A stretch of 64,000 nt of DNA from Streptomyces cinnabarinus (GTDB lineage Bacteria; Actinomycetota; Actinomycetes; Streptomycetales; Streptomycetaceae). Where the stretch lies: NCBI RefSeq assembly GCF_027270315.1, contig NZ_CP114413.1:7626001-7690000 (forward strand), in the 5' to 3' direction. The notes beneath the pieces are model-generated. The model ran no database searches and was not told the DNA's origin. It worked only from the letters and a program-made list of their open reading frames with translations. How positions within the stretch are numbered: the stretch's first letter is position 1; each line of letters opens with the position of its first letter. The position numbers and the translations under genes were made by a program. Positions 16,286 through 26,595 of the stretch are shown piece after piece.

Positions 16286-17464
16286 TCACCGGTACTGCCC
16301 GAACCTCTCCACGATCACCGGATGCCGGTCCGCCGCGATGGCGTGGGCGGCCGCGCGGGGAGTCGTGCCGTCGGTCTCCGCGCGGGTGAGCATCCGCTCG
16401 GTCAGGGTGCGCATCGCGTGACGGGTGTGGGCGAAGGCCTCCGCCGCGTCGGGGCCGATGTCGCCGAAGAGGGTCCACCACCACCAGGCGTTCGTACCGG
16501 AGTTGACCACGACATCGGGCAGCACGGTGACGCCCCGTGCGGCCAGCAGCGCCTCGGCCTCCGGGAGAACCGGCATGTTGGCGGCCTCGACGACCCAGCG
16601 GGCGGTGATCCGCTCCTGGTTCTCGCGGTCGACGGCGTACGACACGGCCGCGGGCACCAGCACCTCCGCGTCCGCCGACAGCCAGGCGTCCCCGGGCAGT
16701 TCACGGTCGCCGGAGCGCAGCGCGCCGCGGTCGACGGTGCCGTACGCGTCCCGCGCGGCGAGCAGGGCCTCGACGTCCAGGCCCGCCGGGTTGGCGATGG
16801 TGCCCTTGAGATCGGCGACGGCAACGACCGCCAGCCCCGCGCGGGCGAGGAAGCGGGCGGTCGCCCCGCCCATGGTGCCGAGCCCCTGGACGGCCACGCG
16901 CGTGCCCGCGTACGGCACCCCGGCCCGGTCCAGGGCCGTGAGCGCCGCCTCCGCCACCCCGCAGCCGCCGACCAGCTCGTCCAGACCGATGCCGTCGACC
17001 TCCACGGCGAAGGCGTCCGCCAGCCGCCGCCGGGCCGCGGGCTCGTCGTCGAGCAGCGGATAGACCGCCTGGATCGACGACACGAGACCCGCCTCGGCCG
17101 CCGCCCGGTCCACCAGGTCCTGGCTCAGGCCCAGGTCCTCGCCTGTGGTCCAGAAGCTCTCGATGTACGGCCGTACCGCCCGGAGGTAGCGCACGAGCAG
17201 GCCGTACGCCGCCGGGTCGCGCGGATCGCAGTCGATGCCGCCCTTGGCGCCGCCGAGCGGGATGTAGCGGCCCTCCGGGTCGTAGTGCAGCGCTTCCTTC
17301 ATGGACATGCCGCGGGCGAGGCCGGTGACCTCGTCGAGTGTGCATCCCGCACGCATCCGCAGACCGCCGCTGCACACCCCGCGCACCAGCCGGTCGATCA
17401 CGAGAAAGCCCTGGTGGCCGGTGATGTCGTCGGTCCAGGTGAGCGAGAGCAGTGGGACGGCCAT
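16286..17464 (-). CDS. Glu/Leu/Phe/Val dehydrogenase family protein
   Basis: 392-aa NAD(P)-dependent amino-acid dehydrogenase. The substrate-binding loop GGLRM and the catalytic-lysine region YIPLGGAKGGIDCDP (residues ~65-80) are followed by a Rossmann domain with VAVQGLGTMGGATARFLA near residue 195. An unusual WWWW run follows VVVNSGTNA. Exact substrate cannot be told; it diverges from typical valine dehydrogenase. ATG 17464 has an ideal AAGGAG at 17468-17473. A palindromic operator abuts that site, so repression could block both transcription and ribosome access. Confidence 0.85.
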   Translation of the reverse strand: MAVPLLSLTWTDDITGHQGFLVIDRLVRGVCSGGLRMRAGCTLDEVTGLARGMSMKEALHYDPEGRYIPLGGAKGGIDCDPRDPAAYGLLVRYLRAVRPYIESFWTTGEDLGLSQDLVDRAAAEAGLVSSIQAVYPLLDDEPAARRRLADAFAVEVDGIGLDELVGGCGVAEAALTALDRAGVPYAGTRVAVQGLGTMGGATARFLARAGLAVVAVADLKGTIANPAGLDVEALLAARDAYGTVDRGALRSGDRELPGDAWLSADAEVLVPAAVSYAVDRENQERITARWVVEAANMPVLPEAEALLAARGVTVLPDVVVNSGTNAWWWWTLFGDIGPDAAEAFAHTRHAMRTLTERMLTRAETDGTTPRAAAHAIAADRHPVIVERFGQYR

Positions 17465-17473
17465 AGGTCTCCT

Positions 17474-17493
17474 TACTGAATTGTCGTTCAGTA
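17474..17493. promoter_or_regulatory. TetR-like palindromic operator
   Basis: Perfect inverted repeat TACTGAA-6 nt-TTCAGTA directly upstream of the Shine-Dalgarno of the amino-acid dehydrogenase gene. Length and symmetry fit a TetR dimer site; the TetR gene immediately downstream of the dehydrogenase is the likely binder. Confidence 0.65.
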
Positions 17494-17614
17494 TCTTGAG
17501 CGAGTGCCCGCACTGTCAACGCGCTGAACGGATCTTCAGCAGAGGTCCGACAGCGGTCGTTGTCGGAGGGGCCGACCATAATGGGATGCCTCGACGACTC
17601 CACCTGGAGGTACC

Positions 17615-18820
17615 GTGACCGGTTTCCGTTCCCTGCGCTCCGTGCTCCGCGCGCTGGAGCCGGCAGCCTTCGGCGCGGATCCGACCGGCGAGCGGATGGA
17701 GCGCATCCGCAGATCGCCGCATTTCAAGGACGGCGTCTTCCAGAACCCCGGGGGCGTGGCCCGGACCAGGCCCTCCGGGTCGATGCTGGAGTTCGCGAAG
17801 GTCTTCTTCGCCAAGGACGAGCGGCCGCGCAGATCCCCCCGGGGCACCGTGCCGGTGCACGCCACCACCCTCGCCGACCTGGCGCACCCGCCCGCCACCG
17901 GCCTGCGGATCACCTGGATGGGCCATTCCAGCGTCCTCGCCGAGATCGACGGTCACCGGGTGCTCTTCGACCCCGTCTGGGGCGAGCGCTGCTCCCCGTT
18001 CTCCTTCGCCGGGCCCAAGCGGCTCCACCCGGTGCCGCTGCCGCTGGCCGCGCTCGGCCCGGTCGACGTCGTGGTGATCTCGCACGACCACTACGACCAC
18101 CTGGACCTGCCCTCGATCAAGGCGCTGGCCGGGACGGACACGGTGTTCGCGGTGCCGCTCGGCGTCGGCGCCCACCTGGAGCACTGGGGCGTCTCCGCCG
18201 ACCGGGTGCGCGAGCTGGACTGGCACGAGTCGACCAAGATCGGCGGGCTCACCCTCACCGCCACCCCGGCCCGGCACTTCTGCGGTCGCGGTCTGCGCAA
18301 CACCCAGCACACGCTGTGGGCGTCCTGGTCCGTCGCCGGTTCCGAGCACCGGATCTTCCACAGTGGTGACACCGGCTATTTCGAGGGCTTCAAGGACATC
18401 GGCGCCGAGTACGGCCCGTTCGACACCACGATGATCCAGATCGGCGCCTACAGCGATTTCTGGCCGGACATCCACATGACGCCCGAGGAGGGCATCCGCG
18501 CCCACCTCGACCTCCAGGGCGGACAGCCGCACGGCGTGCTGCTGCCGATCCACTGGGCGACCTTCAACCTCGCCACGCACGCGTGGGCGGAGCCGGGGGA
18601 GTGGACCCGGGACGCCGCCGACGAGGTCGGACAGGCCGCCGCCCTCCCCCGGCCCGGAGAGCCGTTCGAGCCCGCCGGACTGCTCCCCGTACAGCCCTGG
18701 TGGCGGTCCGCCTCCGCGCCCCTGCCGAATCCGTGGCGCCGCCCGGAGCCGGTTGCGGCGCCCGGGGCCGAGGCCGAGGAGAGCGCGCGCGGTGACCTCG
18801 ACATGGCGGGCGACCGCTGA
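17615..18820 (+). CDS. MBL-fold metal-dependent hydrolase (NAPE-PLD/UlaG-like)
   Basis: 401-aa metallo-beta-lactamase-fold protein. The metal-binding HxHxDH appears as SHDHYDHLDLP, preceded by WMGHSSVLAEIDG and followed by FHSGDTGYFEGF, and it ends with HWATFNL carrying the last His. The architecture matches N-acyl-phosphatidylethanolamine phospholipase D-like enzymes, but substrate is unknown. GTG 17615 follows TGGAGG at proper spacing. The C-terminal ~45 residues are low-complexity (Pro/Ala/Glu). Confidence 0.88.
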   Translation: MTGFRSLRSVLRALEPAAFGADPTGERMERIRRSPHFKDGVFQNPGGVARTRPSGSMLEFAKVFFAKDERPRRSPRGTVPVHATTLADLAHPPATGLRITWMGHSSVLAEIDGHRVLFDPVWGERCSPFSFAGPKRLHPVPLPLAALGPVDVVVISHDHYDHLDLPSIKALAGTDTVFAVPLGVGAHLEHWGVSADRVRELDWHESTKIGGLTLTATPARHFCGRGLRNTQHTLWASWSVAGSEHRIFHSGDTGYFEGFKDIGAEYGPFDTTMIQIGAYSDFWPDIHMTPEEGIRAHLDLQGGQPHGVLLPIHWATFNLATHAWAEPGEWTRDAADEVGQAAALPRPGEPFEPAGLLPVQPWWRSASAPLPNPWRRPEPVAAPGAEAEESARGDLDMAGDR

Positions 18821-18923
18821 GGGCCATCGCGGAGCCCTCGATACGGCGGGTGACAGTCGGGCCAGAACCCTCGGGAGGGTGAAAACGGCGTCGCCGGGTT
18901 GACCCCGGTCGGAGAAAAAGTGA

Positions 18924-18966
18924 ACGGCGAGGGTCGGAGAGCGAGAGGCTCTCCGACCCTCGCCGT
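18924..18966 (+). terminator. Strong terminator after the MBL-fold gene
   Basis: Perfect 19-bp stem (18924-18942 with 18948-18966) and 5-nt loop GAGAG. There is no U-tract, as is common in Streptomyces; because of its symmetry it may work in both directions. Confidence 0.8.
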
Positions 18967-19263
18967 CTGTCCATGACCGCTTCTGACCAGGTGTGATCGG
19001 AAGTTTGTCATTCCGGTGCGAGGTCCGATGGCGGCTGTCGGGATCCCGGGCTGGCCCTCATAGCAGAGCCGGACGCTGTGCGTACGACTTTGTCAACTGC
19101 CCGCCGCACATGATGCCTTGCCGACTACTGTCAGTGTCCGTCGGGCGACGTAGGGCCGTTTTTTCTGCTCTCTCGACCGACACCGCGATGGCGCTCGCCC
19201 GACGCTCAGACCGAGCCGGGCGTCGTGTGGACCACGCCCGACGGACACAGTACGAGGACACCG
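18967..19263 (+). other. Leader/promoter region of the conservon
   Basis: About 300 bp without a supportable gene between the terminator and the conservon start. It contains a T-tract (TTTTTT near 19159) and several Cys-rich chance frames but no clear hairpin. It should contain the conservon promoter, which I could not place. Confidence 0.45.
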
Positions 19264-21087
19264 ATGTCTCACCTCCGCGCACCGGCCGCACGCGCAGACC
19301 GCCGTGAGGGCGGGCGGCACGGTCGGCCGGTCGCCCGCCCCGCCCCCGCGCTGCCCGAGACGCACATACGGCCGCAGCTCCTCAGGCTCGCCGTGCTCCC
19401 CCCGGTCGCGGTGGCCCTGGCCGCCTGCGCGGCCGTGCTGTTCACCGTCCGCACCACCGGCGCCCGGCCGAGCCTCACCCTGTGGGGCATGCTCGCCGGA
19501 GCGGTCGCGGTGGCCCTCTCGGGCATCGTGATCGCCGCCGTGGCCGCCGACCGCACCGCCCGCTCCGTCAGCGAGCGCATCGGCGCCCTGCGCCGCAGCA
19601 GCGCCCGCGGCGAGGCCGATCTGCGGGCCCTCGTCGACGCCCTGCGGCGCGGCGACAGCCCGCCCCGGCGCAAGCCGCGCAGCGGACCGCCCGAGGACGC
19701 CGACGACTTCGAACTGCTGGCCGCCGACCTGTCCCGCGCCCACGACGGCGCCGTCACCGCCGTCGTCCAGGCCGCACAGCTGTCCAGCCAGGCCGGCAGC
19801 GAACAGAAGCTGGAGGTCTTCGTCAACCTCGCCCGGCGCCTGCAGTCGCTGGTGCACCGGGAGATCTCGATCCTCGACGAGCTGGAGAACGAGATCGAGG
19901 ACCCCGACCTGCTCAAGGGCCTCTTCCATGTGGACCACCTGGCCACCCGGATCCGCCGCCACGCCGAGAACCTGGCCGTCCTCGGCGGCGCCGTCTCCCG
20001 CCGGCAGTGGAGCAACCCGGTCCCCATGACCGAGGTGCTGCGCTCCGCCATCGCCGAGGTCGAGCAGTACTCCCGGGTCAAGCTCGTGCCGCCCATCGAC
20101 GGCACCCTGCGCGGACACGCCGTCGCCGACGTCATCCACCTGCTCGCCGAACTCGTCGAGAACGCCACCGTGTTCTCCGCCCCGCACACCCAGGTGCTGC
20201 TGCGCGCCAACCTCGTCACCTCGGGGCTCGCCGTCGAGGTCGAGGACCGCGGCCTCGGCATGCCCGTCGGCGAACAGGAACGGATGAACGCCCTGCTCGC
20301 CGACCCCGACCAGGTCAACGTGGCCCGGCTGCTGGCCGACGGCCGCATCGGCCTGTTCGTGGTTTCCCAACTGGCCCGCCGGCACGGCATCAACGTCCGG
20401 CTCCAGACCAACATCTACGGCGGCGTGCAGGCCGTCCTCGTCGTACCGCAGGGCCTGCTCGGCACCGACTCCGGCGGCCCCGCGACGGCGAGCGGCGCAG
20501 GGACGGACGTAACCCGGCAGGCGGCGCAGGCGCAGCCGCGGGCGCATGCCCGGCCCGCCCCCCAGGCGGCGCCGCAGCGGCCCGGGCCGCGGGCCGAGGC
20601 GGCGATGATGAACGGCGCCGTGCCGCTGCCCGTGCGCGGCTCCCACGAGGACCGGCCCACCATCGCGGAGGCGGTTCCCGGCATCCGCGCCCAGGACCGG
20701 GCGATCGTCGCCGAGCACACCGTCGCGCCGCCCACCCCGCGCACCGGCGCCGTGCGCGGCACCATGGGCAAGCCCCAGCTGCCCCGCCGCCGCGCCCAGG
20801 AGCACATCGCCCCCCAGCTGCGCGACGGCCCCGCCCCCCGTCAGGAACCCGAGCACCTCGCCGGGCACGACCCCGGACTGATGGCCGCCTTCCAGCGGGG
20901 GATCGGCCTCGCCGAGGCCCAGCAGTCCCTGGAGTCGGAGCACCAACTCGACCACCTGGGCGCCGACGCCCTGACCGCGGAGTTCCTGGAGACGGACGTG
21001 ACCACGGCGCGGATACCGGACGCGCGCACGCACCTGTCCCACTCCGAGCACACCAACCGGCACGACGGGAGCACACCAGCCGGATGA
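19264..21087 (+). CDS. Conservon sensor histidine kinase-like protein (CvnA type)
   Basis: 607 aa. N-terminal membrane segments (LAVLPPVAVALAACAAVLFTV and MLAGAVAVALSGIVIAAVAA, roughly residues 40-110) precede a coiled linker and a HATPase_c domain (ELVENATVFS as N box; VEDRGLGM as G1 box). The C-terminal ~200 residues are Ala/Pro/Gln-rich and disordered. No clear phospho-accepting His box is seen, as in other CvnA proteins. It is first gene of the four-gene conservon unit and probably signals through the roadblock and GTPase partners. Start ATG 19264 has GAGGA upstream. Confidence 0.88.
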   Translation: MSHLRAPAARADRREGGRHGRPVARPAPALPETHIRPQLLRLAVLPPVAVALAACAAVLFTVRTTGARPSLTLWGMLAGAVAVALSGIVIAAVAADRTARSVSERIGALRRSSARGEADLRALVDALRRGDSPPRRKPRSGPPEDADDFELLAADLSRAHDGAVTAVVQAAQLSSQAGSEQKLEVFVNLARRLQSLVHREISILDELENEIEDPDLLKGLFHVDHLATRIRRHAENLAVLGGAVSRRQWSNPVPMTEVLRSAIAEVEQYSRVKLVPPIDGTLRGHAVADVIHLLAELVENATVFSAPHTQVLLRANLVTSGLAVEVEDRGLGMPVGEQERMNALLADPDQVNVARLLADGRIGLFVVSQLARRHGINVRLQTNIYGGVQAVLVVPQGLLGTDSGGPATASGAGTDVTRQAAQAQPRAHARPAPQAAPQRPGPRAEAAMMNGAVPLPVRGSHEDRPTIAEAVPGIRAQDRAIVAEHTVAPPTPRTGAVRGTMGKPQLPRRRAQEHIAPQLRDGPAPRQEPEHLAGHDPGLMAAFQRGIGLAEAQQSLESEHQLDHLGADALTAEFLETDVTTARIPDARTHLSHSEHTNRHDGSTPAG

Positions 21088-21155
21088 CCACACACACGTT
21101 CACCCCCACGCCCAGCGCTCCCGCCCACCTTCGTACCTCAAGGAGTCGATCCCCC

Positions 21156-21590
21156 ATGGCGAGCGAAGCGCCGACCGGCCATGTATCCGATCTCGACTGG
21201 CTGATGAGCGGCCTCGTGCAGCGCGTACCGCACACGACCAGTGCGGTGCTCCTCTCCTGCGACGGGCTGGTCAAGTCGGTCCACGGCCTCGATGCCGACA
21301 GCGCCGACCACATGGCGGCCCTGGCCTCCGGCCTGTACTCCCTCGGCCGCAGCGCCGGAGTCCGCTTCGGCGACGGCGGAGACGTCCGCCAGGTCGTCGT
21401 CGAGCTCGACTCCACGCTGCTGTTCGTCACCACCGCCGGATCCGGCACCTGTCTCGCCGTGCTGGCCGGCCGCGAGGCCGACGCGGCCGTGCTCGGCTAC
21501 GAGATGGCGATGCTGGTCAAGAGCGTCCGCCCCTACCTGGTGACCGCGCCCCGCCAGCACGCCGTCGAACCGTCGGCGTCGAGGCCTTGA
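21156..21590 (+). CDS. Roadblock/LC7-domain protein (CvnB type)
   Basis: 144-aa Roadblock/LC7 protein, the regulatory partner of Ras-like GTPases. The core runs from LDWLMSGLVQRVPHTTSAVLLSCDGL through LLFVTTAGSGTCLAVL, covering almost the full length. ATG 21156 follows AAGGAG. It sits in the fixed order kinase-roadblock-DUF742-GTPase that defines Streptomyces conservons. Confidence 0.93.
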   Translation: MASEAPTGHVSDLDWLMSGLVQRVPHTTSAVLLSCDGLVKSVHGLDADSADHMAALASGLYSLGRSAGVRFGDGGDVRQVVVELDSTLLFVTTAGSGTCLAVLAGREADAAVLGYEMAMLVKSVRPYLVTAPRQHAVEPSASRP

Positions 21591-21592
21591 GC

Positions 21593-21964
21593 GTGGCGGC
21601 GGCCGGCGACGGGCCCTGGCTCGACGACGCGGCCGGACGGCTGGTGCGCCCCTTCACGGTCAGCAACGGCCGGACCCGGCCCACCGTCGCCCTCGACCTC
21701 ATCTCCCAGGTGATGGCCACGGGGGCGACCCCCCTCGGCTATCTGGGCCCCGAACACACGGAGGCGCTCGACCTGTGCCGCGCCCCCGTCTCGGTCGCGG
21801 AGGTCGCGGCCCACCTGAAGCTGCCGGCGGCGGTCACCAAGGTGCTGCTGTCGGACCTGGTCGACTGCGGGGCGCTCACCACCAAGCCCCCCGAGTTCCA
21901 CCACAACCCCACTGACCGGGCTCTTCTGGAGGCAGTGCTCGATGGACTACGACGACAGCTCTGA
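21593..21964 (+). CDS. DUF742 protein (CvnC type)
   Basis: 123-aa DUF742 protein with the typical GPWLDDAAGRLVRPFTVSNGRTRP N-terminus and a winged-helix-like second half (VSVAEVAAHLKLPAAVTKVLLSDLVDCG). GTG 21593 is chosen; a TTG two codons earlier, overlapping the cvnB stop, is possible. The 3' end overlaps the GTPase gene by 23 bp. Role in the conservon is unknown beyond its association with the other three proteins. Confidence 0.92.
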   Translation: MAAAGDGPWLDDAAGRLVRPFTVSNGRTRPTVALDLISQVMATGATPLGYLGPEHTEALDLCRAPVSVAEVAAHLKLPAAVTKVLLSDLVDCGALTTKPPEFHHNPTDRALLEAVLDGLRRQL

Positions 21965-22559
21965 CTACGACGGCGGCGCAGACCCGTTCCCCACCGCGCT
22001 GAAGATCCTGGTGGCGGGAGGGTTCGGGGTCGGCAAGACGACCTTCGTCGGCGCCGTCAGCGAGATCGCGCCGCTCAGTACCGAGGAGCTGCTCACCACG
22101 GTCAGCGCCGCGACCGACAACCTCGATGGCGTGGAGAACAAGGTCGAGACGACCGTCGCGATGGACTTCGGCCGGATCACCCTCGACCCCCAGCATGTCC
22201 TCTACCTGTTCGGCACACCCGGACAGGAGCGGTTCTGGTTCATGTGGGACGAGCTCTGCGAGGGCGCCCTCGGCGCCGTGATCCTCGCGGACACCCGCCG
22301 GCTGGAGGACTGCTTCGCCGCGGTCGACTTCTTCGAACAGCGCGGGCTCGGCTTCATCCTCGCGATCAACGAGTTCGACGGCGCCTATCGCTACGACCCC
22401 GAGGAGGTCCGCGCCGCCATCGACCTCGACCCGGGGATCCCCGTCGTGCGCTGCGACGCCCGGATCTCCAGCTCGGGCGTCCAGACCCTGCTGACCCTGG
22501 TCAAACACCTCATCGCCCATGCCCCGGCCGCCGCGACCGGCCACGGCGCCCATATGTGA
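21942..22559 (+). CDS. Conservon Ras-like GTP-binding protein (CvnD type)
   Basis: 205-aa small GTPase of the actinobacterial MglA/Ras-like group. P-loop GGFGVGKTT at residues ~27-35; G3-type LFGTPGQERF; the G4 position reads AINEFD, a variant of NKxD typical of CvnD proteins. Together with the roadblock protein it probably forms a membrane-proximal switch with the kinase-like protein. Confidence 0.93.
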   Translation: MDYDDSSDYDGGADPFPTALKILVAGGFGVGKTTFVGAVSEIAPLSTEELLTTVSAATDNLDGVENKVETTVAMDFGRITLDPQHVLYLFGTPGQERFWFMWDELCEGALGAVILADTRRLEDCFAAVDFFEQRGLGFILAINEFDGAYRYDPEEVRAAIDLDPGIPVVRCDARISSSGVQTLLTLVKHLIAHAPAAATGHGAHM

Positions 22560-22618
22560 TGCCCGCACACCCCACGGAGCCCGCCCATGCCATACGCCCA
22601 CACCGAGGAAGTGCGCCG

Positions 22619-23194
22619 ATGAGCTACGACCCGCCCCGCCCGGCAGGTCGTCTGCTGCTCACCCCGGAGGACAAGGAGGCCCCCGCCCGTGCGCGCCGAC
22701 TGCGCGGGCTCGGACTCGGGGAACGAACCGATCCCGCGCTCGACACCTTCGCCGGCTGTCTCGCCGAGGCCACCGGGGCGCCGTACGCCATGGTCAACTT
22801 CCTCGACGAGCACCGGCAGTTCTTCGCCGGCCTGCGCCGCCCCGCCGGCGGCTCGTACCGCAAGGCCGACGGCACCAGCCCGGAGGTCGGCCGGTGGCTG
22901 CCGCGCGACCACGGGTTCTGCCCCCATGTGGTGGTCCGGCGCAAGGCGCTGGTCCTGGAGGACGTCCTCGACTACCCGCGGTTCGCGGGCAATCCGGTCG
23001 TGGACGAGTTCGGCATCCGCTCCTATCTGGGCGCGCCGCTGATCGACAGCACGGGCATGGTGCTGGGCACGGTGTGCGTGGCCGACCTGGCGCCCAGGGC
23101 CTGGGGCAGGACCGGCCTGGAGACGATCAAATCCGCCGCCGCCGACCTCGTCGTACGCCTTGAACGGCGGGAGAGCGACGGGCTCGGGCCCTGA
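22619..23194 (+). CDS. GAF-domain protein linked to the conservon
   Basis: 191-aa cytosolic protein with one GAF domain from about residue 35 (LDTFAGCLAEATGAPYAMVNFLDEHRQFFAG) to the C-terminus (GIRSYLGAPLID, then LGTVCVADL). The conserved DHGFCPHVVVRR segment contains a Cys and His that could bind a redox or haem ligand. ATG 22619 is preceded by GAGGAAG; ATG 22560 just after the GTPase stop is the alternative. Same strand and about 60 bp spacing make it part of the conservon transcript. Confidence 0.85.
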   Translation: MSYDPPRPAGRLLLTPEDKEAPARARRLRGLGLGERTDPALDTFAGCLAEATGAPYAMVNFLDEHRQFFAGLRRPAGGSYRKADGTSPEVGRWLPRDHGFCPHVVVRRKALVLEDVLDYPRFAGNPVVDEFGIRSYLGAPLIDSTGMVLGTVCVADLAPRAWGRTGLETIKSAAADLVVRLERRESDGLGP

Positions 23195-23369
23195 CGGCCG
23201 GTGCGGGCCGATGAGGGCGTGAAGCGGAGCTTGGGCCGCGGTTAAGAAATCCTCGATGGACCCGGGGTACGACGGTACGGCAGATTGCAGTCGACACCAC
23301 CTTTTCTCCCGGTCCGGGCCTTCTTCGGCATGCCCGTGTCCGGGAAACCGACCCACGGGAGCCGTACGC

Positions 23370-24398
23370 GTGAAGGCGCTGGTCAAGGAGAAGGCGGAGC
23401 CGGGGCTCCGGCTCATGGACGTCCCCGAGCCGGTCATCGGGCCCGGCGATGTCCTCATCAAGGTGCAGCGCACCGGCATCTGCGGCACCGACCTGCACAT
23501 CCGGTCCTGGGACGGCTGGGCGCAGCAGGCCATTCGCACCCCGCTGGTGCTCGGTCACGAGTTCGTCGGCGAGGTCGTCGAGACCGGCCGCGACGTCAGC
23601 GACATCAAGCCCGGCGACCGGGTCAGCGGCGAGGGCCACCTGGTGTGCGGCAAGTGCCGCAACTGCCTGGCCGGGCGCCGCCATCTGTGCCGAGCCACCG
23701 TCGGGCTCGGGGTCGGCCGGGACGGCGCCTTCGCCGAGTACGTCGCGCTGCCCGCGTCCAACGTCTGGGTGCACCGGGTCCCCGTCGACCTCGATGTCGC
23801 CGCGATCTTCGACCCGTTCGGCAACGCCGTGCACACCGCGCTGTCCTTCCCGCTGGTCGGCGAGGACGTGCTGATCACCGGCGCGGGACCGATCGGTCTG
23901 ATGGCCGCCGCCGTGGCCCGGCACGCGGGCGCCCGCAACGTCGTCATCACCGACGTCAGCGAGGAGCGCCTGGAGCTGGCCCGCAAGGTCGGGGTGAGCC
24001 TGGCGCTGAACGTGGCGGAGACGCAGATCGCCGACGGCCAGCGGGAGTTGGGGCTGCGCGAGGGCTTCGACATCGGCCTGGAGATGTCCGGCCGCCCCGA
24101 GGCCATGCGCGACATGATCGCCAACATGACGCACGGCGGCCGCATCGCGATGCTCGGCCTGCCCGCCGCGGAGTTCCCGGTCGACTGGGCCCGGATCGTC
24201 ACCTCGATGATCACCATCAAGGGCATCTACGGCCGCGAGATGTTCGAGACCTGGTACGCCATGTCCGTCCTGCTGGAGGCCGGCCTCGACCTCACCCCCG
24301 TGATCACCGGCCGGTACGACTACCGCGACTTCGAGACGGCCTTCGACGACGCGGCGAGCGGCCGCGGCGGCAAGATCATCCTCGACTGGACTGCGTAA
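23370..24398 (+). CDS. tdh: L-threonine 3-dehydrogenase
   Basis: 342-aa zinc-dependent medium-chain dehydrogenase oxidising L-threonine to 2-amino-3-ketobutyrate. Catalytic zinc motifs are GICGTDLHI and GHEFVGEV; the structural zinc cysteines are in CGKCRNCLAGRRHLC; NAD binding is at ITGAGPIGLMAA (~residue 170). The characteristic Tdh ending DYRDFETAFDDA is present. GTG 23370 is preceded by CGGGAG. kbl follows after 17 bp, so the two steps of threonine-to-glycine conversion are in one operon. Confidence 0.96.
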   Translation: MKALVKEKAEPGLRLMDVPEPVIGPGDVLIKVQRTGICGTDLHIRSWDGWAQQAIRTPLVLGHEFVGEVVETGRDVSDIKPGDRVSGEGHLVCGKCRNCLAGRRHLCRATVGLGVGRDGAFAEYVALPASNVWVHRVPVDLDVAAIFDPFGNAVHTALSFPLVGEDVLITGAGPIGLMAAAVARHAGARNVVITDVSEERLELARKVGVSLALNVAETQIADGQRELGLREGFDIGLEMSGRPEAMRDMIANMTHGGRIAMLGLPAAEFPVDWARIVTSMITIKGIYGREMFETWYAMSVLLEAGLDLTPVITGRYDYRDFETAFDDAASGRGGKIILDWTA

Positions 24399-24415
24399 CC
24401 CTAGGAGCCTTTGCG

Positions 24416-25609
<1,194 letters not shown>

Positions 25610-25626
25610 CCTGAGACAATCGACGG

Positions 25627-26529
25627 GTGATCGAAGCGCGGCGGCTCCACATCCTCCGTGCGGTGGCCGACCACCGCACGGTGACGGCGGCTGCCGCCGC
25701 GCTGTATCTGACGCCCTCGGCCGTCTCCCAGCAGCTCACCGCCCTGGAACAGGAGACCGGTCACCGCCTGGTGGAGCGCGGCGCCAAGGGCGTACGGCTC
25801 ACCCCCGCCGGTGAGATCCTGCTCAGCCACACCAACGCCGTCCTCGCCCAGCTGGAGCGGGCCGAGGCGGAGCTGGCCGCCTACGGCTCCGGCGCGGCCG
25901 GGACGGTCACTGTCGCCTCCTTCGCCACCGGCATCGCACAGGTCGTCGCCCCGGCCGTGGCCCGCCTCGCCGAGACGGCGCCCGGCATACGGCTGAGGGT
26001 CCAGGACGCCGAGGGCGACGCCAGCCTGCCGATGGTGCTGGACCGGCAGGTCGACATCGCGGTCGCCGTCGAGTACCGCGGCGCGCCGCCCGCCGACGAC
26101 CCCCGGCTGAGCCATGTCCCGCTGTACGCGGAGCCCTTCGACGCGGTGGTGCCGATGACGCACCGGCTGGCCGACCTGGCGGAGGTGCCGCTGGGGGAGC
26201 TGGCCAAGGACCCGTGGATCGGGCCGTACCCCGGCAACCCCTGTCATGACGTGGTCGTCCTCGCCTGCGAGAGCGCCGGGTTCCAGCCGCGCCTGGAGCA
26301 CTCCTCCGACGACTTCCGCGCGGTCGTGGCGCTGGCCTCGGCGGATGCCGGTGTCGCCCTGGTCCCGCGCTCCGCGCTGCGCGGGACGGACCTGACCGGG
26401 GTGATCGTCCGCCCGGTCGACGGGGTCGCCCCCACCCGCCGGGTCTTCGCGGCCGTACGCCGTGGCGCGGAGGAGCATCCGCTGATCCGGCCAGTGCTGG
26501 ACGCGCTGCGGGCGGCGGCGGAGGCGTAG
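25627..26529 (+). CDS. LysR-family transcriptional regulator
   Basis: 300-aa LysR regulator. The winged HTH is at residues ~1-60 (LHILRAVADHRTVTAAAAALYLTPSAVSQQLTALEQETG), followed by the periplasmic-binding-like effector domain. GTG 25627. Unusually for LysR it is co-directional with tdh-kbl and 17 bp downstream of kbl, so it may be expressed with, and possibly regulate, threonine degradation. Confidence 0.92.
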   Translation: MIEARRLHILRAVADHRTVTAAAAALYLTPSAVSQQLTALEQETGHRLVERGAKGVRLTPAGEILLSHTNAVLAQLERAEAELAAYGSGAAGTVTVASFATGIAQVVAPAVARLAETAPGIRLRVQDAEGDASLPMVLDRQVDIAVAVEYRGAPPADDPRLSHVPLYAEPFDAVVPMTHRLADLAEVPLGELAKDPWIGPYPGNPCHDVVVLACESAGFQPRLEHSSDDFRAVVALASADAGVALVPRSALRGTDLTGVIVRPVDGVAPTRRVFAAVRRGAEEHPLIRPVLDALRAAAEA

Positions 26530-26595
26530 CAGGGGACGACCGACTCGTCACGGGGGTCGGGAACCGGCCACCGGTCGCGCGCAGTCTGGGTTGTC

